DNA of 64,000 nucleotides from Azospirillum sp. OGB3 (GCF_014192915.1 NZ_JACHYN010000012.1:1-64000), one strand, 5' to 3'; counted from the stretch's first letter, positions 47,211 to 55,722 are shown. Notes: generated by a model not told the origin, from the sequence alone. A program made the numbers and translations.

Positions 47211-47222
47211 TCAGTGTGCTGA
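47211..47222. promoter_or_regulatory. Candidate operator 3 (TCAGTGTGCTGA)
   Basis: The third copy of the motif, 105 bases from the second. It lies about 33 bases upstream of the rightward sigma-54 promoter match. Confidence 0.5.
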
Positions 47223-47254
47223 AGTTTTGTGCGGCCCAGCAACTCCGCCCTGCC

Positions 47255-47271
47255 TTGGCATGACGCTTGCT
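47255..47271 (+). promoter_or_regulatory. Candidate sigma-54 promoter for the amidohydrolase gene
   Basis: TTGGCATGACGCTTGCT fits YTGGCAYGRNNNTTGCW at every constrained position. GG at 47257-47258 and GC at 47269-47270 have the exact 10-base separation required. Transcription would begin near 47282, 31 bases before the ATG. Confidence 0.75.
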
Positions 47272-47312
47272 GAAAGGACGGCCAGATAAAAATCAGCGCA
47301 AGAAGGTGGGTT

Positions 47313-48581
47313 ATGTCAGAGACGCACACGTTCGACCTCGTGCTCCGCGGCGGACGGATTCTCGATCCGGCCAACGGGCTGGATCTGGTCGGCGATCTGG
47401 CGGTCGCGAAGGGCCGCATCGCGGCGGTGGCGGAACGGCTGCCCGACGATGCCGCCGACACCATCCTCGATGTCTCCGGAAAGCTCGTGACGCCGGGCCT
47501 GATCGACACCCACGCGCACGTCTTCGAGAAGGTAACCGGGCGCTTCGGGCTGAACCCGGACATGGTGGGCGTGCGCTCCGGCGTGTCGACGCTGGTCGAC
47601 CAGGGCGGGCCGAGCCTGATGACCCTGCCGGCCTTCCGCCGTTTCATCGCCGAGCCGGCGCGCTCGCGCACGCTGTGCTTCCTGTCGGCCTATCTGGTCG
47701 GCGGGCTGGAGGGGCACTATTACCCGCAGCTCTACCGCCCGGATTGCGTCGATGTGGACGCCACCATCCGCGTTGGGCGAGAGAACCGCGACATCGTGAA
47801 GGGCATCAAGGCCCACGCGGAGGTTGGCGGCGCCTCGCGCTGGGGCCTCGACGTCATCAAGCAGGCCAAGCGCATCGCCGACGGCATCGGCGTGCCGCTC
47901 TACGTCCATCTCGGCCAGCTCTGGCCGGAGGTGGAGGGCGGCGAGGCCGTCGATCCCGACATGCTGGTGGAGGAGCTGGTCCCGCTTCTGGATTCGCGCG
48001 ACATCCTGGCCCATCCCTTCACCCGCCACCCCGGGGGCTTCATCTCCACCCGCACCGGCGAGGTGCACCCGGTCATCTACAAGGCGCTGGAGCGCGGGCT
48101 CACCGTGGACGTCGGCCACGGCTCGCACTTCAGCTTCGAGATGGCGCGGCGGACGCTGGCGGCGGGCATCCTGCCCTACACGCTGGGAGCCGACCTGCAC
48201 GGCTACAACGTGAAGGCCCCGACGGCGGGCGGCGGCGACCGCGAGGCCAACCCCTTCTACGGCGTCGCCCCCTTCAGCCTGACCCATGCGATGACCGAAC
48301 TGTTGACCCTCGGCATGGCGCTGGGCGACGTGCTGAAGACGGTGACCAGCAACCCCGCCGCCATGCTGGGCATGGCCGACGAGATCGGCGCGCTGACACC
48401 GGGCATGGCCGCCGACGTCGCGGTGCTGGAGGTCAAGACCGGCCGCTGGCAGCTCAGCGACAACAGCGGCGAGCGGGTGACCGCGCCGGAGATGATCGTC
48501 CCGGCCTTCTCGTTGCGCGACGGCGTGGTGCAGGAGGTCGACAGCCCGCTGCTGCCGAAGCCGATTCCAGTGGCGGCGTAA
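47313..48581 (+). CDS. Metal-dependent amidohydrolase, dihydroorotase/deacetylase-like
   Basis: A 422-residue TIM-barrel hydrolase. Metal ligands seen are His-x-His in DTHAHV, a probable carboxylated Lys in VKGIKAHAEVG, His in YVHLGQ, His in LAHPFTRHPGG and Asp in LGADLHGYN. The small beta domain is split between the two ends (RGGRILDPANGLDLVGDLAV; GMAADVAVLEV). The family includes cyclic amide and ureide hydrolases and N-acyl amino acid deacetylases. It diverges from the leftward hydroxylase run and would open a ring made by it. AAGGTGG lies before the ATG. Confidence 0.88.
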   Translation: MSETHTFDLVLRGGRILDPANGLDLVGDLAVAKGRIAAVAERLPDDAADTILDVSGKLVTPGLIDTHAHVFEKVTGRFGLNPDMVGVRSGVSTLVDQGGPSLMTLPAFRRFIAEPARSRTLCFLSAYLVGGLEGHYYPQLYRPDCVDVDATIRVGRENRDIVKGIKAHAEVGGASRWGLDVIKQAKRIADGIGVPLYVHLGQLWPEVEGGEAVDPDMLVEELVPLLDSRDILAHPFTRHPGGFISTRTGEVHPVIYKALERGLTVDVGHGSHFSFEMARRTLAAGILPYTLGADLHGYNVKAPTAGGGDREANPFYGVAPFSLTHAMTELLTLGMALGDVLKTVTSNPAAMLGMADEIGALTPGMAADVAVLEVKTGRWQLSDNSGERVTAPEMIVPAFSLRDGVVQEVDSPLLPKPIPVAA

Positions 48582-48589
48582 AGGAAGCT

Positions 48590-48678
48590 GTGCCCCCACC
48601 CTAGCCCTCCCCCGCTGGGCGGGGGAGGGGACTGTTCTCCCTCCCCTGCGAAGCGGGGGAGGGCCGGGGTGGGGGCAG
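48590..48678. repeat. Palindromic intergenic repeat, family B copy 3
   Basis: TGCCCCCACCCTAGCCCTCC at the left and GGAGGGCCGGGGTGGGGGCA at the right enclose two CCCCGC/GCGGGG hairpins. It lies between the amidohydrolase and the small downstream gene. Confidence 0.85.
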
Positions 48679-48722
48679 CGTCGGCACCCGAACACCTCTC
48701 CATCCCACGAAGGACTCCACCC

Positions 48723-49001
48723 ATGTCCGAAGCAGCGCTCGCCTTCTGGATGTTCGAGGTCCCGGCCCGCTGCCGCGACGCCGAGGGGCGGCGGCTGGGC
48801 AAGGCCCGCGCCCTGCTGCTATCCCACCCGCGGCGCCAGCAGCGCATGATGCTGGAGCTGGCGCACCATACCCCGCTCGCCACGGGAAGCCGCGTCGTCA
48901 CGAGGCGCGCGGCCTTCGTGGTGGAGCGGTGCGAGGGGGAATCCGGCTTCGGCTTCCGGCGCTACGCCGTGCGCTGCGTCGGGACGCGTCCAACCCCGTG
49001 A
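48723..49001 (+). CDS. Small protein of unknown function (92 residues)
   Basis: It starts MSEAALAFWMFEVPARCRDAEG and is rich in Arg, with two Cys near the ends (CRDAEG and AVRCVG). Local coding bias is normal and AAGGA lies 8 bases before the ATG. No family is recognised. It may be co-transcribed with the amidohydrolase across repeat B3. Confidence 0.7.
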   Translation: MSEAALAFWMFEVPARCRDAEGRRLGKARALLLSHPRRQQRMMLELAHHTPLATGSRVVTRRAAFVVERCEGESGFGFRRYAVRCVGTRPTP

Positions 49002-49055
49002 CGAAATGCGGGCGCGGCTGATCCACATCAAGGCGCCGGGCGCTCCGACGGCAAA

Positions 49056-49075
49056 TATTAATCGAACGATTAATA
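49056..49075. promoter_or_regulatory. Candidate operator, 20-base palindrome upstream of the DUF6455 gene
   Basis: TATTAATCG and CGATTAATA are perfect 9-base arms around AA. It lies 20 bases before the DUF6455 start and is the size expected for a TetR-family operator. Related sequences are at 49598 and 54431 at the heads of the transporter and nicC. Confidence 0.6.
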
Positions 49076-49094
49076 ACTAGCCTCGGAGACTCCC

Positions 49095-49484
49095 ATGACC
49101 ACCCCCGCCCACGCGCCGCAAGAGGGCCTGTGCGCGACGCTCCTGCGCGGCTGGCGCGGCGTCCGCTCCCTGAACGCGCTCCAGGCGCTGGCCCCGCACG
49201 ACCGCGACCGCGTGCTGGCCGACGCCGGCCTGACCGACCTGACCGCGCCGTCCGTGCTGCGCGCCGGCCATGTCGACACGCTGCTGCCCGCCGCGATCGC
49301 GCTGCACGGCGTCGATGGCGCGACGGTGGAGCGGGACCGCCCCGACCTGATGAACGACCTGCAGCGCGTCTGCGCGCTCTGCCGCAGCACCCGCACCTGC
49401 CGCCGTCTGCTGGCCGAGAACTGCACGCGGCCGGAGCACGCACTGCTCTGCCCCAACGCCGACACGCTCGACGCGCTCCGCTGA
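49095..49484 (+). CDS. DUF6455-family protein
   Basis: A 129-residue protein. The C-terminal half, LQRVCALCRSTRTCRRLLA followed by CPNADTLDAL, has the spaced Cys pattern of DUF6455 and suggests metal or iron-sulfur binding. Function is unknown. The N-terminus (residues 1-70) is helical, with LRAGHVDTLLPAAIALHGVD. A strong palindrome precedes it. Confidence 0.75.
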   Translation: MTTPAHAPQEGLCATLLRGWRGVRSLNALQALAPHDRDRVLADAGLTDLTAPSVLRAGHVDTLLPAAIALHGVDGATVERDRPDLMNDLQRVCALCRSTRTCRRLLAENCTRPEHALLCPNADTLDALR

Positions 49485-49563
49485 GGAGCGCGCCGAACGC
49501 GCGCAAAACATCCCCCAAAAACTGCCCACGAAAAATCCCCAACCGTCTTCGTCGGAAAAGCGA

Positions 49564-49592
49564 TTGACAGCGCCGCGACGCGACCGTTAGCA
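49564..49592 (+). promoter_or_regulatory. Candidate promoter for the nic transporter operon
   Basis: TTGACA (49564-49569) is a perfect -35. A spacer of 17 leads to TTAGCA (49587-49592), a weak -10. The AT-rich GAATAATTAA element starts 5 bases later, where a repressor would block initiation. Confidence 0.4.
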
Positions 49593-49597
49593 TCCCT

Positions 49598-49608
49598 GAA
49601 TAATTAAT
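49598..49608. promoter_or_regulatory. Candidate operator upstream of the nic transporter
   Basis: GAATAATTAAT shares GAATAATTAA exactly with 54431-54440 upstream of nicC, and resembles one arm of the 49056 palindrome. The leader to the binding-protein gene (49609-49760) shows no gene. Confidence 0.45.
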
Positions 49609-49760
49609 TGGCCGTATAATAAAACACGGGAACGGTTGCCGCATCGGACGGCACGCGTTCCCGCAACGGGCCGACGCGCCCACGCCGAGAGCGGCGGGGC
49701 GCCGACAGGGAATCGTCATTCGCCGTCATCGCGACATCACCGTCGAACGCGGAGGGAGAG

Positions 49761-50897
49761 ATGAGAAACGTGGTACTGGGCGGCCTGCTGTTGACCGGCA
49801 TCGCCGCGTCGGTTCCGGCGCAGGCGCAGGACACGGTCAGGATCGGGCTGGTCCAGCCGCTGACCGGATCGGTCGCCTACAACGGCAAGTCCGTGGTGGA
49901 AGGCGCCCGGCTCGCCGTCGAGGAAATGAACGCCGCCGGAGGCGTCCTCGGCAAGAAGATCGAACTGATCGTCGAGGACGGCCAGTGCACCCCGGCCAAC
50001 TCGGTCAACGCCGTCGAGAAGCTGGTGCAGAAGGACAAGGTCGTCACGCTGGTCGGCGCCTTCTGCAGCTCCGCCACCGCGGCGATCATGCCGGTGGCCC
50101 AGAAGTACAAGCTGCCGCTGATCACCGGGGTGTCGTCGAAGGCCAGCCTGACGGAACAGGGCAACCCCTATTTCTTCCGCGCCGCCGAGACGGACGCGCT
50201 GATGGCGGAAGCCTTCGCCAAAATCCTCGCCAACGATCTGAAGCTGACCAAGGTCGCCTACATCGGCGTCAACGACGACTGGGGCCGCGGCGGGGTTGAG
50301 GAATTCTCCCGCGACCTGACGGCGCTGGGCGTCAAGACGGTGCTGACCGAGTATTTCGACCACGGCGCCACCGACTTCTTCACGTTGCTGACCAAGCTGC
50401 GCGCCGCCAAGCCGGACGGCGTGTTCGTCGCCGCGGAGACTCAGGACGGTTCCATCCTGGTCAAGCAGATCCGCGAGATGGGGCTGGACACCAAGGTGTT
50501 CGGCGTCGGCTCCTGGGCCACCGCGGACTTCATCAACCTGACCGGCGAGGCTGCGGAGGGCATCCACGCCGCCGTCCCCTACGCCTCCAGCATGGACACC
50601 CCGCGCAACCAGGCCTTCGTCCAGAAATACCAGGCGAAGTACGGCATCAAGCCCGGCAAGTACGGCGCCGCCGGCTACAACGCGCTGAACATCGCCGGGC
50701 AGGCCATCGCGCGGGCCGGCGGCACCGACGCCGAGGCCATCCGGGCAGCGCTCGCCAAGACCAGCTACGAGGCGCCGAACGGCGTCTACAAGTTCACCGG
50801 CAAGGGCCAGGCCTACGGCTTCGACGCGGTGCTGGTGCGGATCGAGAAGGGCGAACCGAAGGTGATCGCCTCCACCCCGGTGGACGCGCCGCACTGA
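49761..50897 (+). CDS. HAAT ABC transporter substrate-binding protein, LivK type (cluster 2)
   Basis: A 378-residue binding protein with a Sec signal (MRNVVLGGLLLTGIAASVPAQAQ). Family segments DTVRIGLVQPLTGSVAYNGK, AGGVLGKKIELIVEDGQCTP and NDDWGRGGVEEFSRDL follow. It begins a five-gene transporter run that reads directly into the nicotinate degradation genes, so nicotinate or 6-hydroxynicotinate is the predicted ligand. GGAGGGAGAG precedes the ATG. Confidence 0.93.
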   Translation: MRNVVLGGLLLTGIAASVPAQAQDTVRIGLVQPLTGSVAYNGKSVVEGARLAVEEMNAAGGVLGKKIELIVEDGQCTPANSVNAVEKLVQKDKVVTLVGAFCSSATAAIMPVAQKYKLPLITGVSSKASLTEQGNPYFFRAAETDALMAEAFAKILANDLKLTKVAYIGVNDDWGRGGVEEFSRDLTALGVKTVLTEYFDHGATDFFTLLTKLRAAKPDGVFVAAETQDGSILVKQIREMGLDTKVFGVGSWATADFINLTGEAAEGIHAAVPYASSMDTPRNQAFVQKYQAKYGIKPGKYGAAGYNALNIAGQAIARAGGTDAEAIRAALAKTSYEAPNGVYKFTGKGQAYGFDAVLVRIEKGEPKVIASTPVDAPH

Positions 50898-50995
50898 CCG
50901 GCGGACGCGCCGCGGGGCTGCCGTGACGGCACCGTCCCCGCGGCGCGCACCGATCCAACGCACCGTTTGTGCGGGCCTGCTTTTGCGAGAACGTC

Positions 50996-51868
50996 ATGGA
51001 TCTCTTTCCGCAGTTCCTGGCCAACGGGCTGGTGATGGGCGTGTTCTACGCGCTCTCCGCCCTCGGCCTGACGCTGATCTTCGGCCTGATGCGCGTGGTC
51101 AACTTCGCCCATGGCGAGTTCTACATGCTGGGCGGGGTCAGCGGCTGGTTCGTCACCAATTACCTGGGCCTCGACTTCTTCAGCGGCCTGATCGTGGTCG
51201 CCGCCTTCATGGCTGCCGTCGGCTGGCTGGTCGACCGCTTCCTGATCGAGCGGGTGCGCGGCCAGGGTGAGGAGCCGGGCATCCTGCTGACCATCGGCCT
51301 GTCGATCTTCCTGGTCAACGGCACGCTCCTGCTGGTCGGCCCGGCGCCCATGAAGGTGGCCGGCGCGGTGGCCGAAGGGCCGCTGTTCTTCGGCCCGATC
51401 GCGGTGACCAAGCTGCGCCTGCTGGCCGTGGCGGTGGGCATCGCGCTGATCGTCGGCGCCCATCTGCTGATCCGCCGGACCCGACTGGGGGCGGCGATGC
51501 GCGCCACCTTCCAGGACCCGATGGCGGCCAGCCTCGCCGGCATCCGCACCGGCCACGTCTACGCCGCCACCTTCGCGCTGGGCTGCACGCTGGCCGCGCT
51601 GTCGGGGATGCTGCTGGCCTCCATCTACTCCGCCCAGGCGTCGGTCGGCGGGCTCATCAGCCTGAAGAGCTTCGTCGTGGTCATCCTCGGCGGCATGGGC
51701 AGCTTCGCCGGGGCCATCGCCGGGGGCCTGCTGCTGGGCGTCGCCGAGGCGATGTGGGGCGGCTACGTCTCCATGGGCATGGTGGACGTCATCGGCTTCG
51801 TCCTGGTCATCCTGATCCTGCTGTTCCGGCCCCAGGGCCTGTTCTCGATCCGCACGGAAAGGGCCTGA
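50996..51868 (+). CDS. HAAT ABC transporter permease, LivH type (cluster 2)
   Basis: A 290-residue permease: GVFYALSALGLTLIFGLMRV and NFAHGEFYMLGGVSG at the start and GGMGSFAGAIAGGLLLG in the coupling loop. The ATG at 50996 is preferred to a GTG 27 bases upstream that would add a Cys-rich leader without family support. Confidence 0.93.
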   Translation: MDLFPQFLANGLVMGVFYALSALGLTLIFGLMRVVNFAHGEFYMLGGVSGWFVTNYLGLDFFSGLIVVAAFMAAVGWLVDRFLIERVRGQGEEPGILLTIGLSIFLVNGTLLLVGPAPMKVAGAVAEGPLFFGPIAVTKLRLLAVAVGIALIVGAHLLIRRTRLGAAMRATFQDPMAASLAGIRTGHVYAATFALGCTLAALSGMLLASIYSAQASVGGLISLKSFVVVILGGMGSFAGAIAGGLLLGVAEAMWGGYVSMGMVDVIGFVLVILILLFRPQGLFSIRTERA

Positions 51869-51869
51869 C

Positions 51870-52841
51870 ATGACCCTGGAACGCAACATCCTCCTGGCCT
51901 TTCTGGCGGGGGCGGCGCTTCTGCCCTTCGTGGTGTCGGACCAGTACATCCTGCACCTCGCCATCATGGCGCTGTTCTACGCGGTGCTGGCGAGCAGCCT
52001 CAATCTGGTGGTCGGCTATGTCGGCGAGTTCTCGCTGGGCCACACCGCCTTCCTCGGCACCGGCGCCTACACGGCGGCGCTGCTGTCCACCCAGGCGGGC
52101 ATGCCGATGTGGGTGACGATCCCGCTGGCCGGGCTGGTCTCCGCCGTCTTCGGCTTCGCCATCGGGGCGATCACGCTGCGGCTGCAAGGCCCCTATTTCG
52201 TGATCGTCACCCTGTCCTTCGCCGAGGTGCTGCGCATCGTCGCCAACAACTGGATCGCGGTGACCAACGGCCCGATGGGTCTCGCCGGCGTCGGTCAGAA
52301 TCTCTTCGGAGACGTGGCCGTCACCGACAAGGCGGGCTTCTTCCTGATCGTGCTGGGCATCGCCGCGGTGGCGCTCTACCTGTCCTACCGCTTCGTCTAT
52401 TCGAACGCCGGCCGGGCGGCGGTGGCGGTGCGCGAGAACCGCTACGTGGCGCAGTCCATCGGCGTCGATCCCTTCGGCACGGCCATGCAGGCCTTCGTGC
52501 TGGGCGCCTTCCTGGCCGGCTTGGCCGGTGGCTTCTACGCCCACTACATCTCCTTCGTCGGGCCGGAGGTGTTCCGCTTCGCCTTCATGGCGACGATGAT
52601 CATCATGGTCCTGCTGGGCGGCAAGGGCACGCTGATCGGCCCGCTGGCCGGCGCCGTGATCGTGACCGTGCTGGAGGAATATCTGCGCGAGGTGCAGGAA
52701 CTCCGCCTCACCCTGTTCGGGCTGATCGTCATGGCCATCGTCCTGTTCCTGCCCAACGGCCTGATGGGCTTCATCGCCCTGCGCCGCGAGCAGCAGGCCG
52801 CCAAGCCGACCCTCAACGCCGCGAAGGAGCGCACCGTATGA
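51870..52841 (+). CDS. HAAT ABC transporter permease, LivM type (cluster 2)
   Basis: A 323-residue permease: VSDQYILHLAIMALFYAVLA, then GYVGEFSLGHTAFLGTGAYT, and GGKGTLIGPLAGAVIV. It starts one base after the LivH stop and overlaps the LivG-type start by four bases. Confidence 0.93.
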   Translation: MTLERNILLAFLAGAALLPFVVSDQYILHLAIMALFYAVLASSLNLVVGYVGEFSLGHTAFLGTGAYTAALLSTQAGMPMWVTIPLAGLVSAVFGFAIGAITLRLQGPYFVIVTLSFAEVLRIVANNWIAVTNGPMGLAGVGQNLFGDVAVTDKAGFFLIVLGIAAVALYLSYRFVYSNAGRAAVAVRENRYVAQSIGVDPFGTAMQAFVLGAFLAGLAGGFYAHYISFVGPEVFRFAFMATMIIMVLLGGKGTLIGPLAGAVIVTVLEEYLREVQELRLTLFGLIVMAIVLFLPNGLMGFIALRREQQAAKPTLNAAKERTV

Positions 52842-53638
52842 CGGCGACCACCGAGCCGACCATCGACCGGCAGCCGCTTCTGCGCGCCGACGACCTGACC
52901 ATGACCTTCGGCGGCATCACGGCGGTGAAGGACTTCAGCTTCCACATCGAGCCCGGCGAGATCGTCGGCCTGATCGGCCCCAACGGCGCCGGCAAGACGA
53001 CCTGCTTCAACATGCTGACCGGCTTCTACGCGCCGAGCAACGGGCGGGTCCGCTTCAAGGGGCAGGACATCACCAACCGCAAGCCCCACGCCATCGCCCG
53101 GCTCGGCCTCGTGCGCAGCTTCCAGAAGACCAACGTCATGAAGCGGCTGACGGTCTTCGAGAATGTGCTGACCGGCCATTACATGGCGAGCCGCCAATCC
53201 CTCCTCGCCACCTTCTTCCCCGGCGAGGCGGTCCGCCGCGCCGAGCGCGAGGCGCGGGAGAGTGCCGCCGCCATCGTCGAGACGATGGGTCTGGCCCAAC
53301 GCATGAACGCCCCGGCGCATCTGCTGTCCTGCGGCGAGCTGCGCCTGCTGGAGGTCGCGGTGGCGCTGGCCGCCAAGCCCAGCCTGCTGATGCTCGACGA
53401 ACCCGCCGCCGGGTTGAACAGCCACGAGGCCGGGACCTTCGGCGCGGTGCTGAAGACGCTGATCGGGCGCAGCATCGACGCGCTGCTGATCGTGGAGCAC
53501 AACATGGATCTGGTCATGTCGGTGTCCGACCGGATCGTCGTCCTCAACTTCGGCCGCAAGCTGGCCGAGGGCCGGCCGGCTGAGATCATTGAGAACCGGC
53601 AGGTCGCCGAAGCCTATCTCGGAAAGGCCGCCGCATGA
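52838..53638 (+). CDS. HAAT ABC transporter ATP-binding protein, LivG type (cluster 2)
   Basis: A 266-residue ATPase: Walker A GPNGAGKTT, VRSFQKTNVMKRLTVFENV, an unusual signature LSCGELR (C at the usual S/Y/A position), Walker B LLMLDEPAAGLNS and C-terminal QVAEAYLG. The ATG at 52838 overlaps the LivM stop. Confidence 0.93.
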   Translation: MTATTEPTIDRQPLLRADDLTMTFGGITAVKDFSFHIEPGEIVGLIGPNGAGKTTCFNMLTGFYAPSNGRVRFKGQDITNRKPHAIARLGLVRSFQKTNVMKRLTVFENVLTGHYMASRQSLLATFFPGEAVRRAEREARESAAAIVETMGLAQRMNAPAHLLSCGELRLLEVAVALAAKPSLLMLDEPAAGLNSHEAGTFGAVLKTLIGRSIDALLIVEHNMDLVMSVSDRIVVLNFGRKLAEGRPAEIIENRQVAEAYLGKAAA

Positions 53639-54399
53639 CGCTGCTCTCCGAATCCCCCTCGCCCTCCGCCATCGCGCAGGCCGTCGACGCGCCGGTCCTC
53701 GCCGTGGAGGGCTTGCACGTCGCCTATGGCTCCACCGCCGCGCTGCACGGCGTGTCGCTGGACGTGCGGGCCGGCGAGACGGTGGCTCTGATCGGCGCCA
53801 ACGGTGCGGGCAAGAGCACCATCCTGCGGGCCATCTCCGGCCTGCTGAAGGCACGCTCCGGCTCCATCGTCTGGAACGGCAAGCCGATCGCGAACCTGCC
53901 CGCCGACCGCATCGTCGCCGCCGGCATCGCCCACTGCCCGGAGGAACGGCACGTCTGGCCGAACATGACGGTGCAGGAGAACATCGCGCTCGGCGCCTAT
54001 CTCTGCCGCTCGCGCGAGGAGGTGCAGCGGCGCATCGGCATGGCCTTCCACCGCTTCCCCCGCCTGCGCGAGCGGTCGCGCCAGATGGCCGGAACGCTCA
54101 GCGGCGGCGAACAGCAGATGCTCGCCATCGCCCGCGCGCTGATGTCGGAGCCGCGGCTGCTGATGCTGGACGAGCCCAGCCTCGGCCTCAGCCCGAAGAT
54201 GGCCGACGAGGTGTTCGACGTGGTGCGCTCCGTCAACGCCCACGGCGTCACCGTGCTGCTGGTCGAGCAGAACATCCACAACGCGCTGGGCGTCGCCAGC
54301 CGCGCCTATGTGGTCAAGACGGGCCGCATCACCGCCAGCCGCCCCTCGGCGGAGCTGCGCGGCGATCCCGACCTGCTGCGCGCCTATCTGGGCGGCTGA
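53635..54399 (+). CDS. HAAT ABC transporter ATP-binding protein, LivF type (cluster 2)
   Basis: A 254-residue ATPase: Walker A GANGAGKST, signature LSGGEQQ, Walker B LLMLDEPSLGLSP and final DLLRAYLGG. The N-terminal 20 residues are an extra Ser/Ala-rich segment. It overlaps the LivG-type stop by four bases. Confidence 0.93.
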   Translation: MTLLSESPSPSAIAQAVDAPVLAVEGLHVAYGSTAALHGVSLDVRAGETVALIGANGAGKSTILRAISGLLKARSGSIVWNGKPIANLPADRIVAAGIAHCPEERHVWPNMTVQENIALGAYLCRSREEVQRRIGMAFHRFPRLRERSRQMAGTLSGGEQQMLAIARALMSEPRLLMLDEPSLGLSPKMADEVFDVVRSVNAHGVTVLLVEQNIHNALGVASRAYVVKTGRITASRPSAELRGDPDLLRAYLGG

Positions 54400-54430
54400 A
54401 GGCCACAGCGACGGCGAAAGGCCGTGTCAC

Positions 54431-54448
54431 GAATAATTAAACGAACGA
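54431..54448. promoter_or_regulatory. Candidate operator upstream of nicC
   Basis: GAATAATTAAACGAACGA combines the GAATAATTAA of the 49598 site with ATTAAxCGAACGA found in the 49056 palindrome. It lies 39 bases before the nicC start and separates nicC from the transporter genes, suggesting an internal regulated promoter. Confidence 0.5.
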
Positions 54449-54486
54449 CCGAACAATTCTCGGTCGCCGTCCTTCAGGAGGCAAGA

Positions 54487-55710
54487 GTGCGAACCAACAT
54501 GCGAATTGGCATCGTCGGCGGCGGCATCGGCGGCGTCGCGCTGGCCGGCAGCCTGCTCCAGCGCGGCTTCGAAGTCCGCCTGTTCGAGCGGGCGCCGGGC
54601 TTCGGCGAGATCGGCGCCGGCATCCAGATGACGCCGAACGCGGTGAAGGTCATCAAGTCGCTGGGTCTGCTCGACAAGATGCTGGCCGCCGGCTTCCTGC
54701 CGCAGTCGCTGGTCGGGCGCAATTGGCGCAGCGGGCGGGAAAGCTTCCGCACGCCGCTGATCGAGACCTGCCCGGTGCTCTACGACGCGCCCTTCATCCA
54801 CATCCACCGCGCCGACCTGCACGCCATCCTGGCCTCGCTGGTCCCGGAGAGCATCGCCAATTTCGGTGTGGGCTGCACCGGCGTGCGCCAGGACAAGAGC
54901 ACGGCGGTCGCCAGCTTCAGCGACGGCAGCGAGTACGAGGCCGACCTGATCGTCGGCGCCGACGGCGTGCGCTCCGTCGTGCGCTCCGCCCTGTTCGGGC
55001 CGGAGGCGCCGCGCTTCACCGGCCACATGTGCTACCGCGCCGTGGTGCCGACCGGCGGGGTGGTGGATTACGTCAGCCCCGACGCGTCCTTCTGGTTCGG
55101 ACCGCACAGCCACGTCGTGACCTACTATGTGCGCGGCGGCAAGGCCGTGAACATCGTGGCGGTCGCCGAGACCAAGGAGTGGGTCGAGGAGTCCTGGAAC
55201 GCCCCCAGCAGCAAGGAGGAGATGCTCGGCGCCTTCCGCGGCTGGCACCGCAACGTGGAGACGCTCTTCAGCAAGGTGGATCAGGTCTACAAATGGGGCC
55301 TGTTCGACCGCGACCCGATGACGAGCTGGTCGAAGGGCCGCATCACGCTGATGGGCGACGCGGCACACCCCATGCTGCCCTTCCTCTCGCAGGGGGCGGC
55401 GATGGCGATCGAGGACGCCTATGTGCTGGCCGAATCCCTGAAGGGGCATGGCGGCGACGTGGCCTCGGCGCTGCGCGACTACGAGGCGGAGCGGCTTCCC
55501 CGCACCAGCCGCGTCCAGCTGGAGGCGCGGGAGCGCGGCCGGACCTACCACCTGCCCTCCCCGCTGGCCCAGGCGAAGCGCGACTTCATGTACTGGCTGC
55601 GCGGCCTGTTCAACCCGCAGGCCACCGGCATCCAGGCCAACTGGGTCTACCAGTACGACGCCCGCGCGTTCCGGCCGAACCTCTCCGACAAGCCGCGCCT
55701 CGTGGCGTGA
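54487..55710 (+). CDS. nicC: 6-hydroxynicotinate 3-monooxygenase (FAD-dependent)
   Basis: Converts 6-hydroxynicotinate to 2,5-dihydroxypyridine with NADH and O2, releasing the carboxyl group. A group A flavin monooxygenase of 407 residues: GGGIGG (residues 11-16), the DG motif GADGVRSVVR, and the GD motif LMGDAAHPMLPFLSQGAA. The start is GTG at 54487, six bases after AGGAGG; an ATG 12 bases later is possible. The long in-frame upstream start falls inside the candidate operator. It is followed by the complete downstream pathway, which makes the specificity call strong. Confidence 0.9.
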   Translation: MRTNMRIGIVGGGIGGVALAGSLLQRGFEVRLFERAPGFGEIGAGIQMTPNAVKVIKSLGLLDKMLAAGFLPQSLVGRNWRSGRESFRTPLIETCPVLYDAPFIHIHRADLHAILASLVPESIANFGVGCTGVRQDKSTAVASFSDGSEYEADLIVGADGVRSVVRSALFGPEAPRFTGHMCYRAVVPTGGVVDYVSPDASFWFGPHSHVVTYYVRGGKAVNIVAVAETKEWVEESWNAPSSKEEMLGAFRGWHRNVETLFSKVDQVYKWGLFDRDPMTSWSKGRITLMGDAAHPMLPFLSQGAAMAIEDAYVLAESLKGHGGDVASALRDYEAERLPRTSRVQLEARERGRTYHLPSPLAQAKRDFMYWLRGLFNPQATGIQANWVYQYDARAFRPNLSDKPRLVA

Positions 55711-55722
55711 GTGGGCGTCGCT

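Larger units (their letters stand above)
46635..47312. other. 678-base divergent regulatory region between TSUP and amidohydrolase genes
   Basis: The longest non-coding stretch in the window. It contains a sigma-54 promoter match facing each way (46697-46713 leftward, 47255-47271 rightward) and three related palindromes (46937, 47106, 47211). A partial NtrC-like dyad, TGCACAAATCGGTGGCA, lies at 47056-47072. Reading frames through it have no credible start. Confidence 0.7.

Noticed and set aside
54424-54486. Upstream GTG start for nicC at 54424
   Set aside because: It lies within the AT-rich candidate operator and has no ribosome binding site; AGGAGG precedes the GTG at 54487.
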